From: Triatoma infestans
Taxonomy: Eukaryota > Arthropoda > Insecta > Hemiptera > Reduviidae
Length of the DNA: 64,000 nt
Direction: 5' to 3'
Assembly: GCA_011037195.1 (NCBI GenBank)
Contig: JAAEAF010004382.1
Coordinates: 1 to 64,000, forward strand
Positions 60,258-64,000 of this stretch are shown here, one piece after another (position 1 is the first letter of the stretch; each line of letters opens with the position of its first letter). The translations under genes were made by a program, and so were the position numbers. The notes beneath the pieces were generated by a model. It did no database searches. It saw only the letters and a program-made list of their open reading frames with translations, and was not told the origin of the DNA.

Positions 60258-61069
60258 CATGCGGATGATATTGTGATTCTCGGAAGAAGTGAGAATGCAT
60301 TAAGAGAGATCCTCACTGAACTGGTGACTGAAAGCAGAAAAGTTGGGATGGAGATAAACATAGATAAGACCAAATACATGATGGTGTCGGCAGGTAAAAG
60401 AGGGCCAGCGACCGATTTCACGTTCAATGGGGTATCATTTGAATCTGTAGAACACTTCACATACCTTGGAGTAAATATTAATTGCGAAAACAAGGTGAGC
60501 GAAGAAATTAAGAACCGCATCATGGCGGGAGGTCGAGCGTACTACGCTCTTGTAGGGTTATTCAAGTCGACACTTCTCTCCAGAGCCACAAAATTAAAGT
60601 TGTATAAGGCATTTCTCAGACCAGTGGTTTGTTACGGCGCCGAGTCTTGGACATTTAAATTAGCGAACCAACACCTACTGGGTGTATTTGAAAGAAAAAT
60701 TCTAAGACGAATTTATGGCCCAGTCTGTGTAAATGGTGAATGGCGCATAAGGAACAACCAGGAGCTGGAGAACCTGACAATGCATGAGAACATTTTAAGA
60801 TATATAAAATCCCGCAGAATCAGCTGGCTGGGACACATCCTGAGGATGGAGGACAGCAGGATGCCAAAGTCAATATTAGATAAGAACATGCCCGGCAAGA
60901 GGAAGAGAGGACGTCCTAGGAAGCGTTGGCTAGATGACGTGAGGGAAGACCTGGACAGGATTGGTGTGTCCAACTGGAGGCAGTTGGCATTGGACCGAGA
61001 GGCATGGCAGAGAATTGTTCGGGAGGCCAAAGTCCACATCGGACTGTAGTGCAGGATAAGAAGAAGAAG
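60258..61069 (+). mobile_element. 5'-truncated LINE with 12-bp target duplication
   Basis: An open frame to a TAG at 61047 starts in the catalytic motif (HADDIVILGRS) and covers the thumb and post-RT region: IDKTKYMMVSAGKR, FTYLGVNINCENKVSEEI, RPVVCYGAESWTFK and RRISWLGHILRMEDS, then GRPRKRWLDDVREDLDRIG. The 3' tail is an AAG repeat. ATTTATTGTCTA flanks both ends (60246-60257 and 61070-61081). It has no internal stop, so it is probably recent. It is related to the 24446-26049 element in the C-terminal region and tail. Confidence 0.9.
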
Positions 61070-61081
61070 ATTTATTGTCTA

Positions 61082-64000
61082 TATCAATATTAATGCAATT
61101 TTTATTCAATTTATATTATTGTTACTGATAGTGAATAATCAATTTTGAAGAATTATTTTCAAGATATTCAGGAAGAAACTTGATGGAAGATTCTTAAATT
61201 TTATTTCAAAAATACCCACGAACAGTTACGTGCACACAAACAGAATGTTTAGCAGCAATTTTGAAACAGACTAGATTTAAAACTACTTCCAATTATAAGA
61301 CTTAGAAAAATCTGCTTTTCAAAATAATACCCTTTACTGTAGACTTAAAATGAAGCTAATTTCTTTTAAATAGTAGAGAATTGTAGAATAATCCAAAGTT
61401 GAGCAAAATTTAAGCATAATTAATATGTGACATGAATAAAATTTTCATAAAAAAATAATAATAAAAAAGAATAAATTACAGCTGATTGATAAAAAATCAG
61501 CTGTAATTTATTCGATTATTCATAATAAATTGCAAATATCTCTTTGTTCAAAATAGAATTTCCCATTTCACATTTTTCGAAAACATATGTATAAAAAACA
61601 AAATCTGTTGTATAAGTAAAACAATTATAGAACATGCTGTTCAGGAGGAACCCTTAGTACGATTCGCTATGCAAGTATTAAATATAAATAAAATATTTTA
61701 AGAATCTGGTATTAGTAAGGAGAATTGAATATCTTATTACTAGGGGTAGATTAGTGGCATCTTCACTAAACAAAATACGGTCCTAACGAGGTCATCTTCA
61801 GCTTATTATTTTTCTTTTTGACTTGTCCTGGCTATAGGACGTCAAAAAATAGATAATTGAAAATCGTTTGAAAAAATACAGCTCTTATAACTATTTAAAC
61901 TCTTAAAACAGCTCTAAAACTATTATGGAAAGATTATACAAGGTTATTTAAAAATGTTTTAAATTAATTAATAATAACAGCGATAGCATGATTTCATGTT
62001 ATGCAATAGCATAACACATTTTTTGAATAAAATTTTTAAAACAAATTATTTCTATACTATGGGATTCGAACTGATTAAATTAATTTGTAATTTTACATTG
62101 AAAGGAAATATATTCAGTATATAATACTGAATGTAGTATAGGATGAGGTTATATGGAGGCTTCAAGCTATACTACCAACTGGGTGTACCAACTAAATTTG
62201 CTCTGTGCAAGTCTATATTATCACACAGTTTTGACAAAAACATCCTTTTGATGGGCGAACGCCCGATGACCTCAAAAAAGAAGCAGGTTATTCCGGAGAA
62301 TATCTTTATGCAAATAAGAGTTAAATTAAACCATTGTAAAATAACCTTTTATAACCTTCCCATCTTTTAAATAGTTACCAGAAGTAGGCTGGACATCAAA
62401 AAAAGCCAAAAGAAATTTAACAAACTGAAATAATCTTATTTGAACGAAACGCCGTATTTTGTTCAGTGAATGAATAAATGAAATTGTGAAGATTAGAAAG
62501 AGTTGTGGTCACTAATCTACCCCTGTTGAAATTTCTGGAAATTTATTAAATGAAAGTGATTTGATTTACACTGAGAGAGAGGAGAGAGATATTATTTATA
62601 TATATATAATAATGTAGAATCTCGTCATTTAATATTGCAATCGATTCCAACCAAGAAAGTTCTCATAAGATTAAGCACTGTCCCCCTGTTGCCATAGAGT
62701 GTCTAGAGAAAATGAGGTTTTGGAAGGGCTGAAGGCTTTGTTCGCTTACCCCAAGATCTTATTATTTGTGTATTTAAATAAATTTATAATAAAAAAATGG
62801 AGTCCAAAGGAAGAGAGCCCGTGGGTGAGGTAGTTTCACACATCCAAAGCCGGAATTAAAAATCCAATTGTAATATTATTTTATACATAATAAGGAGTTG
62901 TAATTAGAAAAGTTATTGCTACTATCTTAAAAAGGCAAATAATAATAATAATAATGATTTAATAATTTATAATTAAAATATAAAAAAAAAAAAATCCATA
63001 AACATTTTTTTAAGAATAACGAATAAAAATTTAATCAAAACATTACTGAATTAAGCGAAGAAAATACTATTCGACCTATGCTAAACACTGGGAGAATATA
63101 CTGATTACTCATCTCTCCATCTTAATTTAAATATTGAATTGATGGGACACTGAATTGACCGAGCAAGTTTTGAAAATCTGAATAATCCATTAAAATAGAT
63201 TTTTTTTAAAAACAAAAATGTTTTAAATAAAAAGAAAGACATTTATGTATAGAACCAAATACAATAGACATAAAGAAAAGCTGTAAGAGATAAACTCATA
63301 AGAAAAATTTAAGAAAAGAAAACAGTATTGCACTTTCTATGCGAAATCTCTGTATCAGGTCATCTTATGTGCGAAATCCCTGTAGGTTCATTCTGTGAAG
63401 ACGTACTCCCAAACTTTTAATAGTAAAACTGGGTGCGATTTTTCATTTCTAGGTTAATTCTTGTTAATTCTAATTTAGTCTGTAATTGTATTTGATTTCA
63501 ATTATATTGAATATACTGAAATTTCATTTCTGCATTATTATCTAAAGTCTTATCAGAAACTTCTACACATAATAAACAGTTTCTAAGTTTTTTTCTGTCA
63601 ATCAAAATATTGAAAGTGCAAGACTGCATTTCAATTCTATTTTTAACCTCAGCGAGCCCAAAACGTGTATCACACGATATATTTTTACAAAAGTAAGAGA
63701 AAATAAATAAGATATACATATGTACCTACATCATTTTAGAATATCAAGAATAAGTGATGATAAATTGAACAACACATACATATATATAGAGAGAGAGAGA
63801 GAGTGGGAGATAGATAGAGAGGGAGTGAGAGATTGAAAGAGTTTGATTAAATTAGAATCAGCTGTTTCGACAATATGACTTATGAAAAACACCCAGCTCT
63901 TTAATCAGATTTTCATTAGAGAAAGACATACTAGCCTAGCTTATACTAGAAGCACTAGAATATAGAAACATTCTTTGTTAACATACTTCCACGTGCCAAT
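61082..64000. other. AT-rich sequence in or beyond the stck intron
   Basis: Contains a perfect 19-bp hairpin (61469-61513), (TA)n at 62597-62608, (AAT)n at 62938-62955 and a GA-rich tract at 63789-63840. No further LIM exon was recognised on the - strand. Confidence 0.4.
61469..61513. repeat. perfect 19-bp hairpin
   Basis: GAATAAATTACAGCTGATT and its exact inverse AATCAGCTGTAATTTATTC are separated by 7 bases (GATAAAA). Confidence 0.8.

Noticed and set aside
61469..61513. microRNA precursor
   Set aside because: A 19-bp stem with a 7-base loop is too short for a normal pre-miRNA, and the surrounding sequence does not extend the pairing.
63498..63719. A 73-codon - strand frame as an upstream stck exon
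   Set aside because: It has no LIM cysteine pattern and no matching splice signals; probably chance.

Overview
The window is AT-rich animal nuclear DNA, almost certainly from an insect. It has small exons with GT/AG introns, orthologues of two genes known from Drosophila, and introns packed with decayed transposable elements (TEs). The order cannot be fixed from sequence alone; a hemipteran is a guess. No bacterial features, intact tRNA or rRNA genes, or CRISPR arrays were seen.

Two host genes are visible, arranged tail to tail. The larger, on the + strand from 6154 to about 48.7 kb (or 52.2 kb with an alternative last exon), is the C-terminal ~1450 residues of a protein with an N-terminal helical region and five extended Tudor domains. 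This architecture matches vertebrate RNF17/TDRD4 and Drosophila Qin (Kumo), germline piRNA-pathway proteins. I assembled 28 exons by hand; every junction keeps the reading frame. The RING/B-box exons expected at the N-terminus are not found and probably lie upstream. Tudor domains 1, 4 and 5 keep the aromatic cage plus the Asn needed for dimethyl-arginine binding; domains 2 and 3 have lost it. The smaller gene, on the - strand at 59.1-59.7 kb, is the last two exons of the LIM-only focal-adhesion adaptor PINCH (Drosophila steamer duck).

Nearly everything else is mobile DNA. From left to right: a LINE scrap and a ~395 bp foldback element (1.4-2.15 kb); a solo-LTR-like repeat (3.4-3.8 kb); a large dispersed family called S here (3.8-5.0, 6.45-6.8, 21.6-23.2, 34.4-36.8, 43.5-43.9 and 52.8-54.3 kb); a deleted mariner just before the first visible exon (5.2-6.05 kb); a foldback with hammerhead-ribozyme-like arms (10.07-10.34 kb); six tRNA-derived SINE copies; back-to-back LINEs (23.7-26.05 kb), one with a ~500-codon intact reverse transcriptase and an 11-bp target-site duplication; a 373 bp near-perfect palindrome with target duplications (29.5-29.9 kb); and a LINE nested inside an S copy (35.0-36.3 kb). 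Further right are a 409-codon unidentified pseudogene frame inside a Tudor-gene intron (40.0-41.3 kb), RNase-H-bearing LINE tails (15.1, 47.5-48.5 and 54.7-55.2 kb), a PIF/Harbinger remnant (49.9-50.6 kb), a Tc1 transposase wreck (55.4-56.4 kb), a Penelope-like reverse-transcriptase relic (57.2-57.9 kb) and a 5'-truncated LINE with a 12-bp target duplication (60.26-61.07 kb).

If the Tudor gene is the Qin/RNF17 orthologue, a TE-silencing gene is itself riddled with the elements its pathway controls. No new defence or regulatory system is evident. The least explained items are the 409-codon pseudogene, family S, and the ribozyme-like foldbacks.
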